64,000 bases of DNA from Takashimella koratensis. Lineage: Eukaryota > Basidiomycota > Tremellomycetes > Trichosporonales > Tetragoniomycetaceae. How positions within the stretch are numbered: position 1 is the stretch's first letter; each line of letters opens with the position of its first letter. Below the pieces are notes generated by a model that saw nothing but the letters and a program-made list of their open reading frames with translations, did no database searches and was not told the origin of the DNA. Shown here one piece after another: positions 24,701 through 35,688 of this stretch. The DNA lies in the NCBI GenBank assembly GCA_003116875.1, contig BCKT01000012.1, positions 248,001 through 312,000 of the forward strand. The letters run 5' to 3'. Made by a program: the position numbers and the translations under genes.

Positions 24701-24822
24701 TATCTTGGATGGACCAGTCGCCAGTCCCTTTGTGAGTCACTAGGTCACAGTGGATGACGTATAACAACGATTGATGCTGACACCGATGGGTACAGACAAT
24801 GGAGTCTGTTGGTGGATCGTAG
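21772..24822 (+). CDS. BOR1: BOR1/SLC4-type anion (borate/bicarbonate) transporter
   Basis: Eleven exons (21772-22257, 22405-22458, 22502-22552, 22644-22839, 22915-23059, 23140-23295, 23375-23546, 23624-24188, 24293-24366, 24423-24731, 24796-24822) give 744 aa in frame. After a disordered ~125-residue cytosolic N-terminus the membrane domain has many hydrophobic segments. SLC4 signatures include NEYGVQEVLLAS, FFGGQPLLISGVTGPITVFN, GTPAPNGLIPQAPLHTASL and MTTPLEHVLG. It most likely exports borate or exchanges bicarbonate at the plasma or vacuolar membrane. A charged ~120-residue insert (after VVMGYEGDE) sits before the last membrane segments. Confidence 0.95.
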
Positions 24823-26755
24823 TGTAGCTATAGAATCCATACAGTAGTACTTGACGTATAATCTGTCGGTGCATCGTGTTTGCTCTTCGTTCCCTATCAT
24901 CTACATCCCCGTCAGTGTAGAGATGCAGATTCAAGTGATCCGAAAGGTGAAGAGTGCTTGCTTCGAAAGACACCCATACCGGCCCCGCCACCAAAAGTCG
25001 GTTGACGAACCGGAAGCGAAACAAGCTTTGGTGCTTGAGCTTTGAAGATCCAAGATGATCGACCGCAGCAAGGTCAGTTTTACCTTTTTCCGCAGCTCGA
25101 CCCAAAGCTTTCGTACAAATGAGCCAGGGATGGTTGGTAGGGTTGCGCGGATTAGACCGAGTGCTATTTTAATACGCGTCCTGGTGTGACCAAGACCAGG
25201 TTTGTCGGTCGGCCAATAGCAGCTGGCTGGAAGGGCGTGGCGGCAGGACCAAAAAGAGGGGAAGGAGCAAGGGGAGACAACCCCAAGCATGAGCTTTGTC
25301 AGGAGTCCAGGGGTAGTTTAGGGTGGACGTCGTTGGCAAACCCCCGACGGGTGCACCGTCGGTGACCTATACCCCCTGTCTGCTTGGCCCAGGAGTGAGT
25401 ACATCAGCGCACACGGAGAAACCCAAGGGTAGGGTACGACACATAGCATCCCCGTCACTCATCAAGCCCTCAGTCGTATCCCAGAATAAGTGAGTAGACG
25501 ACAATATCGCCGCAGGTATCGTGAAGACAAGCGAGAGCAGGTGGGTGCAGAGAGGGTGAGAGGTGCGAGGTGGGTGCAGAGCTTTTTAGATGCTTTACTT
25601 TCACGGCCGAGTGTGTCTTACTTGGGACTGGAAACCAACAAAGCATCCCTGGGATCGATGACCTCTGCTCTTGCCCTTACCCCCCTCCCCCCAACCTGCG
25701 ACGCTCTCCCGGCCCGAGGGTAGGGTTCTTTTTCAAAAAAGTCCGCGCTGGATGCCGTTACGGCACGGCGGCACGGTACGGCTGGCACCAGAGTCGGTAC
25801 GACCCAACTACTCTAGGGAGGCGGTTTGGGCGCTATTGTTTTGTTTATGGCCGTGCTGCCATGCTGCCATGCTGCCGTGCTGCCGTGTCACACATGAGCC
25901 CAACGCGCAGCACCTGACGTCCAGTACGAGTCACCCTGTTCCGTTTACCCGCTCCTCGCTTCTCGCTAAGAGACACGGACCCAGCGCCCACCCCTACCCG
26001 GTAAAGCTCCCCCACTTGGTCGAGGATTAGATTAGTCTGTGCCCCTTTGATTTAATTGGTAATGCATTGATTTTTCGAATTAGGGTTCTTACTAGTGAGG
26101 GTGTGTGTGTCGAGTCTCCCCTATCCTGGCTCGGTCTCAATCTCTTCTCTGCTCATCCATCCATCACTCACCCATCCTCACCCACCCACGTCCATCCCCT
26201 TCATCTTCACTCACATCCCCCTCGGCACCCTCGAACCGCGTTCAGATTCCCCATTGCATCCGCGATAACCACTGCATCGCCTGGTTGGTGAACAGAACAT
26301 CATCTCACCCTCGATACCCACGCACCCATCATCGACCCATCTTCTCAGTTTAACAGGCTCGGCCATCATAATCCATATTCCTCAACACCCCTCGAGCGGG
26401 CATCCAGTCACTGCGCATCGTGTGAATACCCGACACCCTTCATCATCTCCACCACTGTCAACCAACAACAACCACAGTCATTCTCGACCCGTCCTCGCAG
26501 ATTTTCCCACTTCATCTTGCCTCGTTCCATCTGCTTGTTCCCTTCTTTCTTGCCGCTTCTTCTTGGCGCATATGATCGACGACTATTCGTCTTGATCGAT
26601 CACCTCCCACATCTTCTGTTTCCCTTGCACACCCACGCGACCATCTGACAAGCAAGCAAGGGCGCGGAAAAGAAACATCACGATCGAAGGGAGGCGGTGG
26701 ACGTAGCGGAACGTAAAACGACATCCCCGTACCGACGTCGTAAACACTCGGCGCG
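24823..26755. other. 1.9-kb gene-free stretch upstream of the surface-protein gene
   Basis: No open frame here has a convincing protein signature or splice pattern. The stretch contains an 8-nt tandem repeat at 25853-25884 and pyrimidine-rich sequence from about 26100 to 26750, typical of a long promoter and 5' leader for the gene starting at 26756. Confidence 0.45.
25853..25884. repeat. Four tandem copies of 8-nt RTGCTGCC
   Basis: Copies at 25853, 25861, 25869 and 25877 differ only at the first base (g, a, a, g). Confidence 0.85.
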
Positions 26756-29700
26756 ATGCGCGGACCGGCGCCCCGGTGGGCGGCGGCGTTGATCATCGCG
26801 CTCGTCGGTGCGCTCACATGCGTTCCCCGCGTCATGGCTGGGTACATCACAGTCAGCATGGGCCTGTAAGTGGATAAAGTTATCTGTTTCGTCTTGGCCT
26901 CTTGAAGACGAGCGCGTAATGTTTGGGGGTGGGATGAGCTAACGAATATGTCCCATCTTTTCCCTTGCAGAGCCGAACAATGTAGTCAAGCCAACGTTAC
27001 GTAGGTCTCTTCTCCTCCCATATCTTGTCAAAAATAAGACGCTGACGAGCCCGCACGCAGCTGGTCGGGCGACGATGGACCATATCATCTTCTTTTAACA
27101 CCGGTAAGTTGCTATGTCTTTCGCGCGCATCAAGAGAAATCATTCAAACAACCCGCTGACCGGCCGCTCGTTCAAGACCACCATCTCATTGCATGGTTAT
27201 AATGTGGGTAGTCGACGCCTAGTCTACGCGCACGTTTCCGCCTAGTCAACGCGAGACGTCATTCCCTGGTTGAATCGCGAAGGATTGATGCTGATCAATG
27301 TCGCAGATATGGATTTCGTCCATTCCAAATGGGACCATGTGGTACACGCTGGATATCGACCTCCCTTCAGGTCTACAATACATGGTCACCGTATGGGGTG
27401 TGAGCGGTATCACAAAGGCTGGCACGACCGATGTTTTGAGTAAGTAGCTCGCTCTGCAAATTCATACGTATGTGAGCCAAGTCTGACCATCACAGCCGTT
27501 GGTGCATCACCAACCAACGACTCGACATGTTTCCTGACCGACGAGGAAATTCTCAGTCTCTACACTTTCTCTTTTAACATCACCAACTCGAACGATGGAT
27601 TCCCCCCGCAATGTTCAAATCTTAGCATGTCGTGGCCGACTTCACTCGAGTCCAACGTCGCCTCGACCACCACAAAGAGAGATCTCCTCTCCCCTGGCCT
27701 CCTCTCATCGGACTTGACGCTGCCAGAATCTGTCATGGACCTCGAGTTTTCCTCCGAACCTGCGGTCGACGAACCTGTGGTCGCGCAAGCGCCGGCTGTG
27801 TTGTCCCCCTTCCCTCCTGGCATCCGGAGGTACCCTGGCCGTCATAAGCGTGCGGGCCCCGACCTCGTCTCCTTTGCCGAAGCAGCCGCGGGTCTCGCAA
27901 CTGACGACACGTCAAGTAGCAACAAGACATCAGGCAACACTACCATACCGCCAACCATGTTCGGTATCATCCCACTCGGTAACAGTTTCTCCATCCCTAT
28001 CACGTACTCTCCCTCGGTTGCGTTTGCCAACGACCTCAACGATACATCTCTGTCCGATACGCCAACAACATACACCAAGCAGGGCGTGACGCACCTCAAC
28101 TGGACGATCGATCTCGCCAAGGGTACACGTTTCATGCTCGTCGCGGGTATCGGCAGCGAAGAGGAGTGGGCTAGCGGAGGTTCGAGCGAGATGATGACGG
28201 TCGGTCAGGGGTCGACAGGGTGTGTGGGGAGTGAACAAACGGGTGGTGGAGCGCCAAGTATCACCGCAGGGTCTTCGTGAGTACAGCTCCGCACCTCTGT
28301 TCCGCATCCAAAGGGAAAAAAAATCCTTTTCCACCTATGGGTTTCTCGTGGCACCCAATGCACGCAGGCTGATTTGAGTAATCGTTGGTATACAGGACAT
28401 CGACCTCTGCAGTGGGAACAGAGCCGACAACGACTACAGGGACCGACACGTCGCCACCTCCAACCGCAAAATCCAACTGGAACGGTGTGATTGTCGCGTG
28501 TGTTTTCTCAGCAGTGGCGACGTTATTAATAGTCGGAGCGTTCTGGCTATGCTGTCGAGTCCGGCGGCGGCGGCGGCTCGCTGCACAGCAGGGCCAGCCT
28601 CGACCTGGTCTGAGAGAGAGCATCGTCGGGAAGAAGGGGTCCGGGTTTGATGTGCGCGGCGGGAACGGGAACGGTTCGGGGTCCGATCAAGATACACAGC
28701 TTGATCTGATTGGGTCAACAAGTCCGAGTGCGGTATCGAGTGGGATCGGCGCAAGTGACGAAGCGACGCCATCGAGACCTGGTAGGCCAATGCTTTTACC
28801 GCTCATGCACGACTCGTCCGCCTCGACGCCGGACAGGACGAACGGGTCGTCACCCACCAGCCCGATTGGAGTCATGTACGAGCATCCACTTGGACCGAAC
28901 CCGATGCGGCCGCGGCCGTTCATGCCTGGTGGATCGACCATGACCTCTTCGACGGATATGTCGGGATACACGTCTCCCATCTCGCCAATCCACGACCGAA
29001 GCGAGCTAATGGCGCGGCAAACATCCATGGACCCGCTCCTTCCTTACTCGCATTCTTCAACACAAACCTTGATGTCACAGTACCCGGGGAATTCGACGGA
29101 CGGGAGCAGTCACATGTCGTCGATGCTGTACCACCGGTCCCTTGGCCGAGGCGGTTTGCTGGTCCTGCACGACGCTTCGCAGCTCGATAGCCCGTTAAGC
29201 GCGGGTTCGGGTCGGTTTGCGGGTCACGGAGGGGATGTGGATACCGAGGAGCTCGATGGGGAAGGGGAAGATATCGCAGAGTTGAAACGCGATACCCTCG
29301 CGATCTTGGGGACCGCGGGACCAGGGCCGTCGTCGAGGAGCTTGACGAGCGGTGGAATCGGAGGGGTCCTGGGTGCCGCGGTCGCGGGCTCAGGAGGTGC
29401 ATCAGGAGCAGGAGGCGTTGGGCAAGCCGGAGCAGGTACCGGGAGCGGTGGTGTTGGTGTTGGAGCACCAGGAGCTGCGGGGTCCGCACGTCGGCGAAGG
29501 ACCGCACAGGACGAGGAGACTAGTTACCTTGTTCATCGCGACGCAGGGCGGGTTGTTGCGGGACATAACAGGGGGGCGGGGGTCCGTGTCCTCGAGTTAC
29601 CGCCGCGGTACGAGGAGCTCGACTGGGAGGCGGAGGGAGACGGACCACGCGAACAACGACCGCGAACCCGAGCAGACGGAACGGCGAGTGGAACCTTGGC

Positions 29701-29941
29701 GAGTCCAAACCCGAGTCAAAGCGCGTCAAGTCCGATCAGTCCAAGTCCCAGTCCGAACCCTATTACCCAATCGCAGGGTCAGGGATCAGAGGTGGAAGAG
29801 ACGGCAGGAGTAGGGGCGGGAGCAGAGTCGTTGAGATTGGATCCGGGGGTTCATGGTGATGGGACGAGAAGCGGGCCAACAAGTCCGATCGAGCCACAGG
29901 GATTGGGCGTGGACGTGCCTCGGGATACACATACGGCGTGA
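26756..29941 (+). CDS. Single-pass cell-surface protein, basidiomycete-type
   Basis: Seven exons (26756-26865, 26971-27000, 27061-27103, 27177-27203, 27307-27439, 27496-28276, 28396-29941) give 889 aa in frame. A signal peptide (ALIIALVGALTCV) precedes a beta-rich ectodomain with CSQANVTWSGDDGPYHLLL, VWGVSGITKAGTTDVLTVG and STCF; a second, similar region lies around SFSIPITYSP. A Ser/Thr/Pro stalk leads to one transmembrane segment (GVIVACVFSAVATLLIVGAFWLCC, described here in parts) and an RVRRRRR stop-transfer. The ~450-residue cytosolic tail is Ser/Gly/Pro-rich. Many basidiomycetes have this architecture, without known function. A wall-sensor role is possible but unproven. The small exons of 30, 43 and 27 nt encode the first ectodomain. 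Confidence 0.8.
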
Positions 29942-30893
29942 TCGAGCGACCGAGCGATTGTGCGATCCATTGTCGCGTGAGATTGAGCGTGAAGACTGGT
30001 GATCGGGGAGGTGAGGAGGGAGGAGGGAGGAAGGTGGAAGGAGGAGGGATGGGGGGAGAAGATAAGACGAGACAGTCATGGATAATGAATCGACACCTGT
30101 CTGCTTGGGATGTCTAGTAATTCAACTCGACTCTTTCCTTCCCCCGTGTCCTGCTGGTCTATCAACATTATCTATCCCTCCGTCTCTAGTTTATCTATCT
30201 TATCTAGCGTTTTGAATGTTTTCCCCCACCCCNCCCCGCCCCGCCTCGCCTCGCCTCCGACAAATCACTGTAGTACTGTACTGTTGTTTGTCTCCATTAC
30301 GTTGACAATTTTTTCTTTTCTTTCTTGGTTTCCTCTTTCTCTATATCCATCTCAACTACATTACATGCATCCTTGCAAAAGTTTGCAAACTGGCGATATG
30401 TTTGTCGTGTTTCCGCTATCGAGCACATTGAGGCACACAGATTCACCAAGTGTTTAAGTTTATCCATAGTCTGAGGTGTCAGGTCCAAAGTTTGCCGCTC
30501 AAGGTACACGGTCTCAAACCCAAACGAAGAACCCAGATCAAGTCAAGGTACCAAATTGTACTGTATATGATTCATGGCATCGTTTTCCGCGCGGGCCGAA
30601 ATAGTAAAAGAAGAAGACGTGACGAAACCGCATGTTGTGTAAAGTGCAAAGGGAGAGAAGAGGTAGGGCAGGGTAGGAATAGGATAAGGAAGGGATCAAG
30701 AAGGAGCAAGATAGTGAGGGGTAAGGGGAAAAGGGTAGAGGAGAGAGATGATGCGACTACGACGACGACCGAAATGGCGTCAAAGGGCGCCAAAGGTGAA
30801 TAGAGAAGAAAAGAGGAGAGAAAGAAGGAAAATGATTTGAACATGAGAGAAAAAGGGGGAAATGATTTTGATCCTTGATCTTTGATACTGCTT
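29942..30893. other. Convergent intergenic region with one unknown base
   Basis: 952 bp between the 3' ends of the surface-protein and CAP59-like genes. A C-rich run interrupted by an N lies at about 30223-30246, and purine-rich sequence at 30600-30850. No gene supported. Confidence 0.5.
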
Positions 30894-33096
30894 CTAAATA
30901 CCGACCTAGAAAGAACCATGTCAGCGTTTTGTTCGATTTTGGGGGTGATCTTAAAACAAGAAACGAGGAAAGAGTCTCTCCCGGACTCGGCCCCAAGATC
31001 AAGAACCCCCTTGGCCAGAGCACGTAACCGCAACCAAACTCACCTCGTTCTGGAGCAAGAACCCGACTCGACGTTGCGACTTTGGTGCTGTCCTCCCTCC
31101 TGTTGTCCTCATCTCTTGACAAACAAAACTGTCCGGTGGTCCTGCCCAATCCTCGAGGACATAGTTGCCCTCCACACGCTGTGGAACGTCCTTGGGCCCA
31201 CCGAAGAGGTCGAGTGCGAGTTGGGTGTGCGAGACACCACCGTACGTCGTCACGCATCGAGGGTTGACGAGGATCCGGGCAGACTGGAAGGCCGAGTTGG
31301 GGATGAGGAAAGCAGAGGCTGGGAGGTCTTCTTTCTTCAGTGGTTCGGGGGCAGGGTTGGACGCGTCCTCGGCCATCGCGTCCATATCGGTACCTGCGTC
31401 TTCCGGGTCATCGCCCGTCGCGCGCTTACGAAGGCGCCCGGCGTCGCCGTTGGTGTTGGGCGCAGCAGCCCGGTCGGCGAGCAACGCAGCTACGGGAACG
31501 GGCGCGGGGTCCGGTGCGGGGATGGGCTCGGGTTGAGGGTCCGGGATCGCGTTGCGCTTGAGGAACGGGCCGAATTTCTCTGCAATAGCAGTAAAGTCCA
31601 ACACGGAACGCTTGTGTGAACCCGCCTTGTGCGACCCTCCTTTGCTCCTCCCTTCTTTCAAACCGCTACGGGCTGCGTCGGTCCACAAGTCGCGACAGAA
31701 CCACATCTGCGTCGAGTCCATACACTGCGTCTCGGGATCCCACTGCGGCTGCTCATCCGTCGTCGACAGATTGTGGGATAACGGGGAAGCGCGGTACTCG
31801 ATTCCGACGTAGTAAGACTGTTCAGGGTCAACGACGTGAGTGCCCGACTCGCAGCAGAAGACTTGGAAGGGTAAGTGCCCTGCGTAGCGCTCAGTGCCCA
31901 TCCGGTCACGGGGAGGACCGGCCTCGGGCTTGGAGTTGGACTTGGCCTGACGGAAGAGGTTGCCCTCGATATCACGCGTGCGCCAGCTAGATGAAGGTTG
32001 TCAGCAGAAGTCGTAGTAGGGGCAGAAAAGCAGGAAAGCAAGACCAGATGAGCAAACTAGTCATCGAAAGTTGAATGATCTAGAGAGCCTCGAGGTCCGC
32101 CTTTGCCTGGGTTGACGCCTGAGACGGCCAGGTCACTCACCGGTCAGAGAAGATGAAGAACCCGTTGTGCTCAGCCCAGTCCATCCCACAGACCATAGCC
32201 GCGTTGTTGACTTCGCTGACACGGAGGGACTCGAGGACGTCGTTGGGGCAAGTGAAACCCTTGAGCCAAATGACGCGGTGGAACTTGATGCTTCGGCGCT
32301 GCCAAAGCTCGTGCAGAGGCTCGAGCGCGAGGTTGCGCGCCTCAGCCTCCTCAAGCGGGTAGTACGTTGCCGCCGGGTCGACGGTCATTGGCGGGACGCG
32401 ACGGATACGGAACGCAATGCCGAGGACGGTCAGGACTGCCTCGCACAGGTCGCTGAGAGTGGGCGTCGAGTCGGTCGACGCTTGGTCAAGCATTGAGACA
32501 AATATGTTGCGGGTTCCGAGCCGGCGCGCGAGCTGGACAATAATGGCCAGCTGGTCGACGAGGAAATGGTCGGCAGAGTGAACAACAATGGCGACGTAGT
32601 AGAGGTTATCCTTGGCCGCGAGGTCCTCGTAGTGATCGTCGCGCGAGTTCTGGCCGAACGGTCGGACGAGGGTCGGGCAAGCGGCAGCGACCCAGCCGTT
32701 GAACTGGAGGAGATCGTCGACGACACCGCGCATGACCTGGGTATCAAGGTGGGCCGTATCCTTGCCTGTGATGAAAGGACGTTGGAAACGCGCCCAAAAG
32801 TCCCAGATACCATCAGTCACTTCTTCGTCAAACAAGTCCGGTCGGTCGTCTCTGCCCTGCCGAGACTGGAGGAACGGGTATTTGGAGACATCGAGGTCCT
32901 TTTCGCTGATGAGGACGCGCTCGAGGACACCGTGGGACTGGATCTCCTCGGCGGTCGAGCGGGAAGGGAAGAAGACGGCGCGTAAGATGAGGATACCGAG
33001 GAAGGCGAGGGCGGCGCGAATGAGCAGCCGCTGCGTGTGAGGGGTGAAGGAGAAGGAGAAGGAAGACGCAGGTGCGGGCGTGGCCATGTTGGACAC
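30894..33096 (-). CDS. CAP59: CAP59-like glycosyltransferase family 69 protein
   Basis: Exons 33096-32141, 31986-31044 and 30905-30894 give 636 aa in frame. A short cytosolic N-terminus is followed by a signal anchor (LLIRAALAFLGILILRAVFF), as in a type II Golgi protein. The luminal part has YYVAIVVHSADHFLVDQL, the SMLDQASTDSTPTL segment, HRVIWLKGFTCPNDVLE and AAMVCGMDWAEHNGFFIFSDRW, all typical of the cryptococcal CAP59/CMT1 mannosyltransferase family (GT69). The family acts in capsule or wall polysaccharide synthesis; the acceptor is not evident here. An acidic, Pro/Ala-rich insert of roughly 90 residues interrupts the C-terminal half. The last exon is 12 nt and adds only V-G-I. Which GT69 paralogue it is remains open. 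Confidence 0.88.
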
Positions 33097-34280
33097 GTCG
33101 GACGTGCCGGGAGACGCGGATCGATGAAGGCGGCGGCGCGACTCGGAGACCCCTGCGCTGGGGTGATGGTAGACAGGGGCTGCGTGGGGATTAAAGAGGA
33201 TGGGTCGTCAGCAGTTGATGTAGGATGCTTGTTGGGAAGGGAAGTGGAAGGGCAAGGGGATAGGGGCCAATAGGGTAAGGGCGTAGAGTCTGTGCTTTAA
33301 AGTCGAAAACACTCACAAGAAGATGGAATTTTGGCGACTGTAATGAGCTACCCAATCGGCAGCTCCCAGCTCACCGGAGATGAAAGCGTGTCGAGTGGGA
33401 AATGGGCTTGAGCCGGTGGGGTTCGAGGAGGAAGGAGGAAGGGAGGGGGTGCGGAATGAAGATTGCGGTAGGGCGGAGGATGGAGCGTGGAAGGTGGAGG
33501 ATGAGCGGTGGGTAGAAATCACCGGTCGTCTGTAAAGGCCCAGGAGGAAACTTGCAAATGCCGAGGGATGTGATTGTTCTTGGAGGAGACAAGGAATGCG
33601 ATGGAGTTCGTCGAGAACGTCTAGAACTACTACCCAAAATCCCAGACGGAAACGGAGACAGAGACGAGGAAAGGAAAAAGGAAATTGGAAAAGCCGACAG
33701 GTCGCACGCAGGGTGGTGAAGAATCCAGAACCGCGAGTCACGTTGGATCAAGCAGACGGGAGAGGATAGGCGCAGCGATTCGGCGGGCTCTAGTACTCTT
33801 GAGTCGACAACCAGTAGGGTTGGGCGGATGAGCAAGTGAGGTGATAAGGAGGGGGCAGTGGTGGATGTGGATGTGGATGTGGATGTGGATGTGGGCAGAG
33901 AGCAGAGAGCAGAGATTGAGACTCGCGTGAATAACGAGGTAACGCGCGGGGCAGGGGAGAATAAAGTGGGGGGAGCAAAAAGAGGCTAGGGTGGGAACGT
34001 GGCGGTTTCGTAACGTCCCGTAGTCAGGGACCAGCCAGGCAGCAGGTAGAGAACAGTGGACATCCTTGGGAATAGGAATGGGAACGGGATCATCACTCGT
34101 GAGACAGCTGACGGCTTTGCTTAGTTTGGTCGTCACCGATATCGGCAGGAGGGAAGACTCGGATCCCATTCTATGCATATGAATGATCGGTGCTTGCTAT
34201 AATGCCAATTCGATTCTACCCTCTCCCTTCCTCTCTCCCACCTCCACTTCCCTCCTCTACCCTTCATCCTTGCTCCTTGC
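33097..34280. other. Upstream region of CAP59-like gene
   Basis: About 1.2 kb with no supported gene. It includes five GTGGAT hexamers at 33861-33890. The side near 33097 should hold the CAP59-like promoter; the side near 34280 is the 3' flank of bL9m. Confidence 0.45.
33861..33890. repeat. Microsatellite (GTGGAT)5
   Basis: Five perfect hexamers followed by a degenerate copy. Confidence 0.95.
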
Positions 34281-35354
34281 TCATACACGCACAACCTCCA
34301 CCACCAAGCCTACTTCCTCCCTTCCACCTTCTCGGAGCCTGACCAAAGCCTCCCACTTGCCCAACTCCTTCATCCTCTCCCCTGCCTCCCTGTCCACCCA
34401 GACAACCTCGGCGTCCCGTGCCGTCAGACCATGCGAGACCAGCCGCTCCTGTACCTCCGAGAGGGTGAGGGATCCGTGCAGCGCCGAAGAGGTCGGCGAG
34501 ACGGTGCGGAGAGGGAAAGTGAAAGATGGAGGGAGGAGGTGAAGCGCGTCGAGGAGGACCTGGGAGGAAGGGAGAGGATCGGAAGGTAAAGGGGAGGTGG
34601 GGAGACCGTGTTCGGCGATCAGAGGGGTGTCGACGGGTCCGGCTCGGGGCTGGGATAGAGTCAGTTGAAAGATACCTACAGATTGGAGGAGAAGGGAACA
34701 CGAGACGGTGTCGTCCTCGTATGATGTGAAAGAGGTGAGTGGAGATATATGAACAAGGCGAGAGGGTAAGATTGGATGTAGAATAAGACTAACCGTTCTC
34801 CGAGCAGTCTGCCACACTTGGTCTCGGCCAGCTTTCCACGGAATCCATCGCGCAAGGCGGTACGGGGCAAGCTCGTTTCTCATCCTTCCGTCAGAAACGG
34901 GCACGCGCTCGTCTATCCGAAATCAAGTTAGCAGTTGGTCAAGCAACAAGATGAACGGCTAGATGTGGAGCTGTGTGGGCGGGAAACATGTGACAATGGA
35001 AGGTAAGGGAAGGTGAATGCAAGAGAAAGAAAAGGGAGAAGATGAAGAGATACAGGAAGATAGATTGGAGGTGGAGAAATGATTGCTCACATCGACTACC
35101 GAGACCTGGGACATCCGCCAACAACTCGACAACCACCGTCGTTCGTTTCCCGCGCACCGCAGAAGTCTGTGTAGCCATCCAATCAGCAGACAGTCTCAGC
35201 CACAGGATGCTATAAGCATGCTGATCGGGGAAGGCAAGAACATGCAGACGCATGTAGGGTCGCTGGATCATAGAGATGGGAAAGGGAGACGTACCGAGAA
35301 TGCAGCACGGGAAGAGACTGCGCGAAGAGTGTTTCGGGAGGTAGACGCGAGCAT
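34281..35354 (-). CDS. Mitochondrial large-subunit ribosomal protein bL9m
   Basis: Exons 35354-35295, 35166-35091, 34912-34794 and 34649-34281 give 207 aa in frame. Exon 1 encodes MLASTSRNTLRAVSSRAAFS, a typical mitochondrial presequence (Arg, Ser, Ala; no acids). The mature part begins VVVELLADVPGLGSRYERVP and continues SDGRMRNELAPYRLA, matching the bL9 N-terminal domain pattern (V-x-L-L-x-D-V-x-G-L-G ... G-x-x-R-N-x-L-x-P). The C-terminal part is divergent and rich in Leu, Pro and Glu, as in fungal MRPL50-type proteins. The assignment rests on the N-terminal motif. It shares a 334-bp divergent region with the LRR gene. Confidence 0.78.
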
Positions 35355-35688
35355 GGCGTTTCCAGAGATAATAAGGACGGCTGTGAAGAGACGATCGAGA
35401 AATAGGCAGGATGAGGATGAGCAGCTGGGTTGGGAAATACTTGCTGCCCGTGAAGAGACGATTGACGATTGACAATGAACCTCGACCGGGATGTTTCGAC
35501 TTTTTTTTTTTCTCCATGGCTGGACTTGGAAACGTCACGTGACCTTTCTGATTTTGAGATTTTCCAAAACCTCTAGGTCGGCTGCTCAGTATCCACCACT
35601 CACTCTCAACGTCAACGCCAACCTCACCAGCTTCAGCTCCAGTTCTAACACAGCTCAGCTACAACACGGCGTAAATTGCACTATCATC
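35355..35688. promoter_or_regulatory. Divergent promoter region, bL9m / LRR protein
   Basis: 334 bp between start codons; T-run at 35503-35512 and a CACGTGAC element at about 35535. No gene. Confidence 0.4.

Noticed and set aside
25853..25884. Four spaced-looking copies suggestive of a CRISPR-like or binding-site array
   Set aside because: Copies are directly adjacent 8-mers without spacers; a small microsatellite in a eukaryotic intergenic region.
33313..34178. Several Ser/Pro/His-rich minus-strand frames upstream of the CAP59-like gene
   Set aside because: Low-complexity frames in pyrimidine-rich and microsatellite DNA, without splice structure or domain signs.
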